Shown: positions 32,632-43,990 of the stretch, one piece after another
How the letters are laid out: every line of letters starts with the position of its first letter
How positions within the stretch are numbered: the stretch's first letter is position 1
Assembly: GCA_015680685.1 (NCBI GenBank)
Contig: MNCI01000213.1
Location: 62,001 to 126,000 of the forward strand
Length of the DNA stretch: 64,000 nt
Reading direction: 5' to 3'
Source: Gnetum montanum
Taxonomy: Eukaryota > Streptophyta > Gnetopsida > Gnetales > Gnetaceae
The notes under the pieces: generated by a model
What the model was told of the DNA's origin: nothing
What the model saw: only the letters and a program-made list of their open reading frames with translations
Database searches by the model: none
Program-made: the position numbers and the translations under genes

Positions 32632-34224
32632 TGTAACGATGGAAAATGTTGGTAGTTGGAATACCAAAAAAAATCCATGTACACAGTCTTAACCACGGAT
32701 CTGTGCGAGGGCTCTGCTGGAGAAAACGAATCCACGGTGCCCTAAACGGTCTTGTCGATCAGATAGGGACTTACTAAATCAGTAAATCGACAAAGATTAT
32801 AGGTTTTTGGTGGAATGATTCGATTTGATAAATCATGAAAGGAGAGGAAAACAATGTAGATAAATTGTAATAATGACAATGTTAACACGACAAAGGGAAT
32901 CGGATTTAAGAGAAATGCGTGATTTCAAGATCTATACTTTGACCCGAAAAAATGAGTACTTTGTATACAAAGTTACAATGGGAAGGCTCTGATTATCTTG
33001 TGCGAAACATACACAAAATAATAAAAAATTTGTTTAACAAGGAGTGCAGAATGGAGCTCGGTCTACCTTGTAAGTCAAAGATGGAGTGTGAGGAAGGTCA
33101 AGCTCAGATGTCTATTAACCAACTGTGTCTGATCAATAGATCTTGCCAACCACACTAGATGATCTCTCGATCTCTGATCTATCTTCTTCGCTTTGGATTG
33201 TCTCTACTCAAAACTTCCAAGGATCACTAATGGGAGAACTATATTTTTTGCCAAGAGGTAAAATCGCTCCTACTGCTAAATGCTCGAAAAATGTCTCTTG
33301 TTTCTGCTCAAGGATGATAATTGCCAAAAGATGAAGATGCCACCCACTGCTCCTTCTTTAGAAAAACCTCCTTTTTTCTTTCTTCTCCAACTGGGGTATT
33401 TATAACATGCAGAAAAGGCACAACCTTGATGACACGTGTCTCAAACTTTTCGGATGCTGTTGACTTGATGAACTAGCTATTTCACGTCACATTGCAACGT
33501 ACGTTGTCAATACTTTTGCCGAAGCTGCTTCATGATTACGCACAATACGCTTATCAGCGTATTGCGCGTATGGATAGCAAATGCATAACTTCTTTAGTTG
33601 GCTTTACGCTATATTACACTTGTTTACGCTGCGTCGCATGGCAGAGTGTAACAAAGCATGGAAATAGTGAGTCAAGCTGTTTTACGCTCATTTATGTAGC
33701 AAAGTGTAGTGAAGCGTAAAAAATGATCAACTCGACGATAAATTAGCATGACGTACGCTGTGTAGCGTAACTAGCGTAAAGTGATTAATCTGCAAAAAAG
33801 AAAGGAGCCTAATCTGTCGCGCTTCCTTTGGACTTTCCCTTTGGCCTTTTTGAAGCTCATTATGCTGACTTGCGTAACAGAGCGTAAATCCGACCCTGGA
33901 CAAAAGACTTAGCAGGATATGCGAGAAGTCGCATATTACACTGTTTAGGCCTTAAGCTTCACCACATCTTCTGAAGTAAGTTACCTTCTGATGTAAGACT
34001 ATGTTAAGCAGAATTACGCTAAGCGTCCTTATGCTATGTTGCATAATGTAGCATAAAGTCAAAAAACATAGTAAAATTGAAATTTGTAAGGAACTTGAAG
34101 ACTTGATTCCGGGCACCGTTTCACCTTGCTTTGCCTTGTTCTGTCTTCTAAATTGTTGTCGCAAACCTCTACCCGAATCAGGAATCTTTGCCTGAGGCCA
34201 ATTCTCGATTTCTACGATGTTTCA
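32632..34224 (-). repeat. Element B LTR (5' LTR), 1593 bp
   Basis: This is the partner of 16975-18567 with the same ends and length. The TATA box at 33394-33408 (minus strand) would drive the element. The U3 half is packed with TTACGC/GCGTAA words (33530-34030). Differences from the partner LTR are spread evenly and are mostly transitions, as expected of methylated, ageing LTRs. Confidence 0.95.
33394..33408 (-). promoter_or_regulatory. TATA box in element B 5' LTR
   Basis: The minus strand reads TGTTATAAATACCCC, identical in its core to the 3' LTR copy. It is placed to start the genomic transcript. Confidence 0.7.
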
Positions 34225-34229
34225 GGCTG
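34225..34229. repeat. Target site duplication of element B, right copy
   Basis: GGCTG is identical to 16970-16974. Confidence 0.95.
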
Positions 34230-34613
34230 CACTAGGGAGAAATTGTTGAAAGATGGTGTAGGGGTGGCTCTTGTTTTCAGAGTAGGCCTTGAATTCATCT
34301 TTATCATTGTGTGAGGCCTCCTCATAGGTTGTCCTTACATCATGCTTATTTGCATGGATGAGTTGGGACAACAACTAATGGTAGGACTCCACAAGTGGGA
34401 TTATGTCAAACAAGGAGGGATTGTACTCCCATCCATTCTGGTGGACCCATTCATAGTCCTTTTTCATATCTATATCAAGGTAATCCACTAGTAATCCTAC
34501 TTGGATTTTGGCACAAACAAAACTGTATTGTTTGTGGCTTAGTGCAACATGCTTTGGCTAGATTGTAGTGTCAAATGTGTTATACACCAATGTGGAAGGT
34601 TGATCTGGATCCA
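34230..34613 (-). pseudogene. gag: Element A gag N-terminal part
   Basis: The minus-strand frame starts with ATG at 34613 (MDPDQPSTLVYNTFDTTI). It runs nearly open to the element B insertion, with two TAG stops, passing DYLDIDMKKDYEWVHQNGWE and FDIIPLVESYH. It corresponds to the weaker N-terminal gag stretch of element B (32240-31990: DFIPTTYDIISLIEHYHEI). Gag resumes at 16974 beyond element B. Confidence 0.7.
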
Positions 34614-35083
34614 TATTCACAGATCGAGTTGTGAGATTTTTTTTTGCATAAAATGGCTAACTCTAAAAACCATAGAAAAATGATGAAGTCTGTCAGTAGC
34701 AGGGAAATGGCTAAGTATAAAAATATAGAAAAATGACTAAGTGTAATAATGTAGAAAAAATGCTAATTATGAAAATGCAAAAGAAATTCCAAGTATGAAA
34801 ATTGCTAAAAATGGCCAACTCTCGTGCTACACTTGCTATGCTGAAGCTTGCTATGCTAGAGTGTGTCACATTTGCTATGCTGCATGTGATGCAACCACTA
34901 CACTACGTGGGGCATAGTTGCTATGCTACATGTGATGTAGCCACTATGCTATGTAGGGTGTACCTGCTATACTACATGTGATGTAGCTGCTACACTACAC
35001 AGGGTGTACTTGCTATGCTACACATGACATAGCTACTATGTTGCATGGGACATTGTTCAGGCCCTCCTTCTAGCACCAAAAAC
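34614..35083 (-). other. Element A leader with repeats and primer binding site
   Basis: Next to the LTR, 35061-35083 read on the minus strand gives GTTTTTGGTGCTAGAAGGAG followed by GGC. The TGG and the position directly after the LTR suit a primer binding site, but the tRNA is not identified. From 34820 to 35040 the leader is a degenerate array of TTGCTATGCTACATGTGATG-like units. The rest up to the gag ATG is A-rich. Confidence 0.6.
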
Positions 35084-36466
35084 TATGACATTTGAAAATA
35101 TCAATGGTTGGAACACTGAGAGGTCACTGGGCATACAAACTAACCCCCAATCCATGACAGGGACATGTTGGAGAAAATAGGAATGAGGTGTCCTAAATGG
35201 TCTTGTTGATCAGATAGGGACTTACATGGTGTTAAAATGAGTGTGTGCGAAAAGGGTTTGGACTACGTGACATGTAGGCATTAGGTTCGAGAAAGCTAGA
35301 GTATAGCAGGGTATCCTAGCCTGAGAACTATGATGTGAACGTGCAAGTATGTATGAAAAAGTAAGAAAAATACAAGTGTTATGCTAAATGGCAAAGAGAA
35401 ATTCTTGAGAAATGTAATAGAATTTGAGAACAGCAATGCACCACCCCAAAAGAGGGACCATAGATAATTTAGAAAGGTATACACAATGTACAATAGGCAT
35501 AGTGGGAGCATAGTTATAGCCTCGGTGGTGTCAGGTTGTGAGTCTGGTGCTCACTATGTTGAACTATGCCTACCAGGTTGGTAGAAACACTATACCATGT
35601 GATTTCCTACTGGTTTGCAATGGGTTTGTAGTGTACCATGTGATGTAGGTGTGCCTCTCTATTGGTGTGGTGTGCTTTAGGCCTCGTTCATCCACGGAGC
35701 TAAGTGCCAGGATGCCAAAGTGCCAAATGCTAAAATGGGAGTGCCAACTACCTTATTGGTGATAAAATGAATGCCTCCCCTGCCCTTCCCCCTTTTCAAA
35801 AGAGGGCATAGGGGTATTTATAGGGCTAAGGTTAGCCCAAAATGCAAATTAGTTGCCATGTGGTGGTGTGATGGGTGGGACCATGCTCATCCCATGTTAC
35901 ATGTGGGACACAGGATGCTAGCTGCAATGCTAGATAGGGTGCTATGCCATAGTAGACATGGTGCTATGCTACAGTACACATGGTTCTATGTTGCAATAGA
36001 CATGGTGCTATGCTACACTACACATGGGTGCTACACTGTAGTAGACATGGTGCTACGCTACAGTAGACATGGGTGCTACACTACAGTAGACCTGGTACTA
36101 TGCTACATAGCATAACAAGGTGTTACGCTACACAACGTAACATAGTGCTACGTTGCACTATGCTACATAATGTAATAGGGTGCTACACTATGCTATGCTA
36201 CAAAGTGTAACAAGGTGCTACACTACGTAGTGTAACGGAGTGCTACACTATGCTACGCTATGCAACTTAGTAGGGGTGCTATGCTATGCAATGTAACATC
36301 TGTGCAGAAATTTCCATCGTTCTAACACTTAGAAAAATTTTGCAAATCTGGTAGTTGGACCTGACTACACTCAACAGTTGGAAAAATATGGGCAAAGTGC
36401 CACCATTTTAACATTTATCCATATTTGTAGCTGTGATGTCGAGACCCAAAATTTTGTGGTGTTTCA
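35084..36466 (-). repeat. Element A LTR (5' LTR)
   Basis: The 1383-bp partner of 10577-12052. Its inner end has decayed from TG to TA (TATGACATTT); the outer end is GGTGTTTCA. The TATA box is at 35811-35827 on the minus strand, and the short-repeat array is at 35930-36300. The length difference from the other LTR is mostly in the repeat array. Confidence 0.9.
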
Positions 36467-36471
36467 GACTT
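36467..36471. repeat. Target site duplication of element A, right copy
   Basis: GACTT, matching GACTC at 10572-10576 in four of five bases. Confidence 0.7.
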
Positions 36472-38241
36472 CTTCACATACTAAGCCTTCTAAATTTTTT
36501 CCTATAACTATTAAAAATTTCATCTCATGCTATGTTCTAGCTAAGTATGGTGGGATTAGCAAAGGGGGCTTTCAATTTTGCAACTTCAATAGCCAAACAC
36601 TGATTCTACTCTACAACTGCCTTAAGTTGGGCATTGGCAATGAGGATCTTACCCCTAGTCTTAAGAAACTTTGACTAGTTTTATAAAATGATTTCTAAGA
36701 TATCAAAAATATCTAGAATTAGTTGTTCGATTCCTACTAGTTGATCAAACAACTCCTTGTGCTAGGCTGCATTGAACTTTTCACTTCCTACTCTTATGGA
36801 CACTTGCATGTCTATAAGTGTACCAACATCCAAGATAAATGTCATAGGGTCATTGAGTCCATCAGCCACTTTATGAATGACCACCTCTATCGATGTTTCT
36901 TGTCCTTGGTGCTACATCACCAAAATATTTGTTCCATTGCCCTTCTCCAAGTGCATCAAAAAGGTAGTGGTATTCCCATAGATTTCTAGAAATTGTTGTT
37001 ATTGAGAGAGGAATATCATTATCTCTTAGGCACTAGGATTAATCTTATGGATACTTCCATTCTTTTAGAAGAAAACATTGGTGTTAAACTCTTCACCCTA
37101 CTTATTGATCATGCCACCTCATTGAGGTGACTTAACATTGTCCTTAAACATACAGTTTACCACCACTTGGTCATGTGTACTACTATTGTAAGAGTAGCTC
37201 ACAGAGTTCATGCATGCACTCTATGGTAGTGTGGGACTCCAACATTAATTACTACTATGTGGATGGTGATGGTAGCTACTCCTCTTCTAGAACCTTGGTA
37301 GACACTTTATCCTTCATCATTTTTGTCCAAGACATAGCAAGAGCATGTTTGATGGTATAATTGAAATAGCAAGCTATTTTTTCCCTTATGCATAATTTTT
37401 GGATTATGCATGGAAAGGGGAGTGTCGTCCTCCCACATTTGTTTTCTTTAAATTGCTTCTCTATCTCAAGATAGATTATCTTTGGAAGGTTGATAGGAAA
37501 TTTCCAGCTGAGAGTGGCATATGCATGGGCAAAGAAGGTTGTCACCTTGTTGGACCTCACTATCGAATTGAGATTGTAGGTTGCCATCTTAAAATATGCA
37601 TGCTCTACCATTTTAAGTCCACCAAACTCCTTACCATTAACTTTGAAGCACCATTGGATCCACTCATTTTTAACCTCTTGTTCTGCTTATTTTGAAATTT
37701 CTGCCAAGTTTTCCTTAGTTTCTAGTAACCCAAGGACCTCAAAAATGGCCTTCAACGAGTAGAACATAGAAATGTCCTTGATCTTCAAAGTGGCATTGCC
37801 CAACCTATTATTCTAGAAGAGATATGTTTCTCCCATATACCATTTTCTGCTAGAAGTAAGAATGGACCACATGGAAGAATTCTAAAGTTAAGCTTTGACA
37901 TCTTTTGGGAAAAAGTCCAATAAAGATCCAATGTTTAGTTTAGGAAGAACTACCTTTTGAATCTTCTTGGATTTGATTTACGTCAAGTAAGCCTCCATCT
38001 AAGTGACCTCATGATTTGGTCTTTGTTCAGGTGTCTCATCTTGGTGGAATTACTCTATTTGAGCTTCTAGAATCTGATGGATAGATTCCACTTTGGGGTT
38101 CTTCTAAAGAGGTCCTGTTGCATGTATCTTGACTACCTGCTCCTAGGGAGGATATGCTTTCTATCCTCTTATATTTATAGAACACTTATCCCTCTATTGG
38201 AATGATCCTTCTTCCTACCCTTACTTAGGTCTAGGTGCCAT
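36467..38241 (-). pseudogene. ORFX N-terminal half: unrecognised protein interrupted by element A
   Basis: The minus-strand frame starts with ATG at 38241 (MAPRPK). It stays in one frame with scattered TAG/TAA stops past KVVLPKLNIGSLLDFFPKDV (about 37960) and RLGNATLKIKDISMFYSLKA. A fully open stretch runs from 37611 to 37276 (111 residues), with MVEHAYFKMATYNLNSIVR and CIREKIACYFNYTIKHALAM. Towards 36500 it becomes helical and charged (KAPFANPTIL) before the insertion. Together with 9830-10571 the frame is about 840 codons. The ATG lies next to the Athila-like 3' block R2. I do not recognise the family. The layout, a globular N-terminal part and a coiled-coil C-terminal part, recalls the antisense gene in element B, but I see no convincing sequence match. 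Confidence 0.55.
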
Positions 38242-40330
38242 CTATAATCACAACATAACCAAAGTGTAGCTTTTGATGTGTAACTTAGAACATTTAGGTA
38301 CCTTGTCTCTTAGATTAGTTACATTTGGCTAAGTTGTGATCATGGTGGATTAATCATTTGAATATTATTTTGTTATTATTTTTAATCAGATGACTACCAA
38401 AGTTCATTAGAAAGGTCTAATGCTCTTTAATTAGTGATTTTAATATTATTTTATTCGTTAAACATTTTAATAGTTATAAAACTTCAAGAAACCTAAGGTT
38501 TGTGGATCCCATGATGCAGAGCTCACCTTCAATAGTTGTAGGAATGAAGAACAAGGTAAATCAAACAAGCAGTGGGAAAGTTATCGGACAAAGCCAATGG
38601 AAAAAATTTTCAAAGAGTTGCACCCTATTTATATATTTTTGTGGCTACATCGATGGGATTCCATATATGGGGTTGCATCGATGTAGTGGTCTACGTCAAT
38701 AGGGTCCCACCAATGTGGCCAAAGGACAAAATTTTTACTTTGATAATTTGAGGAAAGATAAAGGGTTTTTTCATAAAATTGAAGTCCATAGAGATCCAAA
38801 AATATCAACAACATGAAGAAATGCTTGAAGAGTACTAGATCATTCACAAAAAGGATATTTTATTGGGAGAATGATTAGAGAAAACTTGAAAATGAGTGCA
38901 AAACTAGACATAATGAATGTGGAGCATGAATGATTTGAATGCAGAAATGTCTAAGGGATGAGGAACTTAACTAGTTCAACCAAGAAGTGTGCAAGTGGAT
39001 CCTCCCCATGGTAGACTCATGCCCTTAATGCCCTTACATGCCATTAAACCAAGGAATTCGTGGATCCCATGGCTGATTAATGGTCAAGATAAGTTAAGGA
39101 CTAAAACTAATAAGAAACTACCTAATAATTTTAACACATCAAACCAAGACATTGAACAAGACATAAAAAATGATAGGAAGTTGAGTGATGGGAAGCATAG
39201 GTGGATGAGGTGAAGAGTGGAATGGAGTCCCATATCATGGTCATATGAAGTCCCTTATGTATTTCTAATTAATATGACCCAATAACATCCATCTATAGTC
39301 CAAATTAAAACCAACGACTTTCAATGACTTTGCATTAACACTCCAAGATTAGTCCACTTCCTCAAGAAAAAATAATATCCCCACAGATCAATCATCATTC
39401 CTAAAAGAGAAGAAAAGAGAAGCAAGAAGTGAGATGGACCTGAGTTAGAGGGAACCTTCATGCATGGGTAACATGTCTTTCTAGTCCCATAACTAATGCT
39501 TGTAGCCCATTATTTGGTCTAAGGGGTGTGCTTTGAATTTTCATTATTATTATTTTATTTTATTTTTTATTTTTGTTTTTGATGGAAACCATACCATGCA
39601 AATACTTTTAGCTTCCTTTATTGGTTGATCACAAAAAGGTAAGAAATCCATGAAAACACTCATGAACCCAATAGGGTAGGCAAGTATAAAGAACATCAAA
39701 TCGCCTTGAAGTCACACCATTTTCTATCCATTTAATCCTTCCCAAGTTTGGAAACTACCAAGGTATCAAATTCATTAGAAGTTTCATTTAAGAAGGAACC
39801 ACATATTTCCAAAAAAGGGGAATGTCATGGAGTTTTTTGGATGGGTGGATGATGTGGACTCACTACTTATTATCGTGAAAAAGAAACCGTGTATTAGTTA
39901 TTGATCCCAAAATTCAAAGATATAATCTAAACATCAACAACCAAATAACATTAGAGTACAAACCACCATCAATCAACAACTATAGTTGCACTTAGTCCTA
40001 GTGACAATGAAGAAAAAAAATTAAAACATTAGAAAAGTATTAGAAAAATCCAAACCAAATAAAGTAAAATATAGAAGAAATTGTAAAATATTTATCAAAG
40101 AGAAAAATGTACTAAAGATGGTGTAAAATAAAAATTGTGAAAAATAGAAAAAACAAAAAATTTAAAAGCCACTTTGATTAATTAGAATGGATTTCCATAT
40201 CCTCCAAGATTGAGTTAGAAAGAGGAGATCTGAAAATTTGAGTGTGCATGTTCGTCAATTGAGGTGTTTTGGTAACTAGCTCTATTAGGCTCATGAAAAA
40301 GTTTTCTTTATTACATGTTGACCAATAGTT
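38242..40330 (-). repeat. Athila-like 3' block, copy R2
   Basis: The stretch follows the E2 integrase and aligns over most of its length with 46640-48380 (R3, after the E3 integrase) and partly with 3310-4095 (R1, opposite strand). It contains 3' UTR and probably LTR U3. A stretch near 38300-38360 (TTACATTTGGCTAAGTTGTG) matches 46690. No protein is encoded. Exact LTR ends are not visible. Confidence 0.65.
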
Positions 40331-41640
40331 TCTTGTTTGGGATTTCAAATTTTAATATTAACATGACCCTAGAAAGAAAGGTTTCATAGATAATATAAGG
40401 CCCCTCCCACAAAATTTAGAACTTGTTTCTTTATGGTATGTATGTGGGATTCTAGTAGAGGATCCTATCTCTCAGTTGAAATTTTACTTTCCTTATTCTA
40501 AGGTCATGTCATTGCTTATTTAATGCCTTGTACAACTTGTTAGATGACAAGGCTACCAATCGGTTTTTGTCTAGTAATTTTAGGTTCATCAATATTTCTT
40601 TTTTTGCTAGAATTAGGTCAAGGTCAAGTTCACAAGTTGTTGATAGTATATGGAGCTTTGCTTACATAGTAAAAGTTGGTAATTTCTATACACAAGCTCA
40701 TAGGGAGAGTAGACAATAAGAAGTTTTCATGTGGAGCAGTAGGTCCAAAAGGTATCATTGAGTTTTATGCTCCAATCCCTCCTATATTTACTAATAGCTT
40801 TGGTTAGTATCTTTATGGTTTCCCTATTTGTAACTTTTACTTGACCATTGGCCTAGCAGTGATAGGGTGTTAATTTATGTTCAACCCCCAAGTGTTGCAT
40901 GAGCTTTTGAAAGGTAGTGCCTGTGAAATCAGTGCTATTATTAAAATTAAGTACACATGGCACTCCAAGACTATTTATAACAATTTTTTGTACAAACTAA
41001 GTAGTCCTAGAAGATCTAAAATCAATGATAGATACATCTTCTACCCATTTCATTCAATAGTTAACAACGACTATGATGTACACCTTTTCATTTAACATGG
41101 ATGTGATGGAATCCATGAAGTTAATGCGCTAGATGTTGAAGGGTTCCAATGGTTGGATCCATTGTTGAGGTTCCTCCATATGAGTTGTCATTCCACCATC
41201 ACATTGGTAGTGTTCACAAGAATGAAAAAAGTGATGAGAATCCTTCAAAAGTGTTGGCTAATAATACTCTACCATGAGGATCTTAATGACTATGCATTTT
41301 TCAACAAAGTGGTTCCCACAAAGGTCCTCATGAGCATCTTGGAAAACACAGAGTTGATCAACATTAAGAACACACCAATAAACAAGGCCATTAGTACATA
41401 CCTTGAAAAGATTTTTGTTAATCTTTATGAAGCATTTTCCCTAGTGAAGAACCTATTTTCCAACTCCAATTGCATCTCCTAAATGAGAAGATAGGTCAGA
41501 ATGTGATTGTACCAATTGGGTTCAGTGGGAATTTGTTTAGTTATAGCCCTAACAAAGAGGAGTTCATTAGAATTGATCTGATAGTAAGCTCTTCTCGTCT
41601 TTGTTGTCTCATCACAACTGAGAAAAGTGGTTAGCAACCA
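40331..41640 (-). pseudogene. Athila-like integrase (E2)
   Basis: Heavily decayed minus-strand integrase. Recognisable parts are MDSITSMLNEKVYIIVVVNY near 41110-41050 (the core segment after the first Asp), SLGVPCVLNFNNSTDF near 40950 (region of the second Asp), and the C-terminal region up to the sequence matching the E3 integrase end near 40340. Many stops interrupt it. E3 (48381-49740) is the better-kept copy and supports the call. Confidence 0.6.
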
Positions 41641-41985
41641 CATTCTCTATTTCCTTTTGATCTACCATCATAAGATTGAATTCCTGTAAGATCACCAATC
41701 ACTATATGACATGCGGCCTCACCATTGGTTTTTTCATGAGGAACTTAATTATATTATGATCTATATGCATGAACACCTTGTATCCAAGCACATAGTGCCT
41801 AAATTTTTCCAAAGTAAACATCATTTCCATCAATTCTTTCTCTATTGTGATGTTGTGCACCCATAATGCTTCTACTTTAACAGTGAATATAGTAAGGATG
41901 TTTCTAATAACCCAACTACATAAGCATGACTTCCAAGGCATAATTCAATGCATACATCATGATGTTGAAAGGTTTGGACTAGTTA
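41641..41985 (-). pseudogene. Athila-like RNase H (E2)
   Basis: An open minus-strand stretch at 41941-41702 reads EKELMEMMFTLEKFRHYVLG, then KVFMHIDHNIIKFLMKKPMV, the RNase H core with its Glu and the DH pair. NVVANHFSQL follows at about 41645. This DHS/DHN-type RNase H resembles Athila rather than Tat, and no second RNase H is present. Confidence 0.75.
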
Positions 41986-42870
41986 GGTGTTTGTAGAATT
42001 AGATTTTCCACAAGCTTTTGCTTGATCTATTGGAATGCACATTTGCATTCCTTGGTCCAAATAAATAGAGCATTCTTCTTTGTTAGCTCCACCAATAGTT
42101 TAGTAACCTTAGAAAATTTCTCAATGAATCATCAGTACTAGATAATGTCTCTAAGGAATGACCTCACATCTTTGATGATTTCTAGCTGTATGGTAATTTC
42201 TTGGATGATTTTCAAGGTCCATCTTAATTCCTCTTTTTTTTGAAATGTTGTTCCCTAAAACAATGCTTTCTTGGACCATCAAGTGCCTTTTCTACTAATT
42301 GATCCAAAGGTTTGTATCCACATACCTTTTCAACACTTACTCAAGATGGTCTAGGGCTTGCTAAAATGTAGCCCCATAGGTGGAGAAGTCATCTATAAAG
42401 ACTTCCATCCCGCTACTAATATGTTATTGGAAGATTCTTAGGATAAGACATTGGAATGTAGCAAGGGTATTTCATAGGCCAAATGACATCTTTCTGTATG
42501 TGAAAGTCCTCTAAGAATTCATGAATATTGTTTTGGCTTAATCTTCTAGTGCAATCTAAATTTGGTTATAACCACTATAACCATCCAAAGAGCTGTAGTA
42601 GAAATGCCTAGAAAATAACAACAAAAAGTGATGTTTGTATGTTGCCATGTTCAACAACCTAAAATCGATGTAGACCCTCTATTTGCCTCCTTTCTTTAGT
42701 ACTATCACAAGTTAGCTAATCCATAATGGGATTGATGAACCTTACCTTGAGGAACTATTCAATCTTATCTTTGATGTTTTGCTTCAATTTTGGATTCAAC
42801 TGTTCCTACAACTATCTCTTTGGCATCATGGAAGGATCCATGTAGATATGATGCTAGAATATCCTAGGAT
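41986..42870 (-). pseudogene. Athila-like reverse transcriptase (E2)
   Basis: On the minus strand, broken but ordered RT motifs are seen. LNPKLKQNIKDKIE lies near 42790, then FTYRKMSFGL near 42500 (the xxPFGL motif), and MEVFIDDFSTYGATFQQALD near 42405-42350 with the catalytic FxDD box. VRSFLRDIIQYW and ALFIWTKECKCAF follow. The box MEVFxDDFS is typical of Athila-type elements. Stops and shifts are frequent. Confidence 0.75.
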
Positions 42871-43599
42871 CAATCCTAATGAGTTTAGGATATGACGAAG
42901 TAAAGGCTATTGGCCATTTGTTGACTACCTTCAACAAATTTTTTTTCTCACAAGAGCAAGATTAGCATTGATAATAATAAACCTAGCATTTTTTAGAAAA
43001 TCATATTCCATTCCAATTGGTAAAATTTTCAACTCAAGGGGATCCTACTTAAAAACTTTTATGGATTTCCACCTCTTCCCAGTTGGTGTAATCAAGTTCA
43101 TCATTAGGGAGTTGGTGATGAACTTTCTCTAGTTCATCCATGCCATTAATTTAGGCACTCATAAGACTCTCAATTGGTTTCATGCATATTATTGAAGTGC
43201 ATTCTAGTTTATCTCTTGGTCACTGGGTGCCCTCCTATTTTGTGGCTACTACATATAGGCATCTTTGAAGTTTTGTCAAATCAACACATTATCTACATGC
43301 TCTGATTGATGTGCTTTTCATGGTTTATAATTTTTGCAAATAGTTACACCTTGTGTCTATACACAATGCATGGAACATGCTTCCTCTTGATCTTTCCAAA
43401 ATCATTTTTCTTGGAAATTTCCAAGGAGAGGTCTCAGATTCCTAGTCATGCATCTATTATGCTTAGCCAAGCCCTTCCCATGATGATTAGAAAGTTCCCC
43501 TTGCAATTGTCTATACAAATCACCAAAAAATTAGTAGGATAGGACCATCCACTAATGGTGGTCATAATGTTCTTCACCAATCCCAAGGAAATGATGATG
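42871..43599 (-). other. E2 protease-to-RT linker
   Basis: Decayed sequence between protease and reverse transcriptase. No domain can be assigned; a linker of this length is usual in Athila-like elements. Confidence 0.4.
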
Positions 43600-43990
43600 G
43601 ATTGATCTACCAACTTTACACAAATGTTGCTCTTCTTAAGTAGAGGTAGGATCTAGGCTTTGTACATTTCATGGGAGATCAAATTCACCCTAGAACCTAA
43701 GTCTAGAAAAGCCTTGCAATCCTCATTCCTAGTGATTTCCAAATAAATTAGGAAACTCGTGAGATCGAATATTTTCCTAGGAAGGTAGCCAGCCTTAATC
43801 CAATCTATGACCATATGGGTCAACATTACAGTATGTACTTTGGAAAGCATTTGATTTGAAGGGATACTAAATAATATTGTAGAGGATGATAAAGAAGTAG
43901 GATTATTAATTGTATGTGTTTGTGAGAGCTTAAAAGGACTATTAGTTTGTAAGAAAGGCCTTTTTTGGATTTTTTCTCTAAACAACTCAA
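43600..43990 (-). pseudogene. Athila-like aspartic protease (E2)
   Basis: An open minus-strand stretch at 43985-43653 ends with CKAFLDLGSRVNLISHEMYK. The DLG followed by two residues and N-L-I is the aspartic protease active-site loop in the form found in Athila elements. The upstream part, with HTVMLTHMVIDWIKAGYLP, is the linker from gag. Confidence 0.7.

Noticed and set aside
34880-36300. Short-repeat arrays as a CRISPR array
   Set aside because: Units are irregular, have no spacers, lie in LTRs of a plant retroelement, and the organism is not a prokaryote.
36467-38241. ORFX as a homologue of the antisense gene in element B
   Set aside because: Both have a coiled-coil C-terminal half and similar size, but I could not align the N-terminal parts beyond a few residues, so I treat them as separate unknowns.
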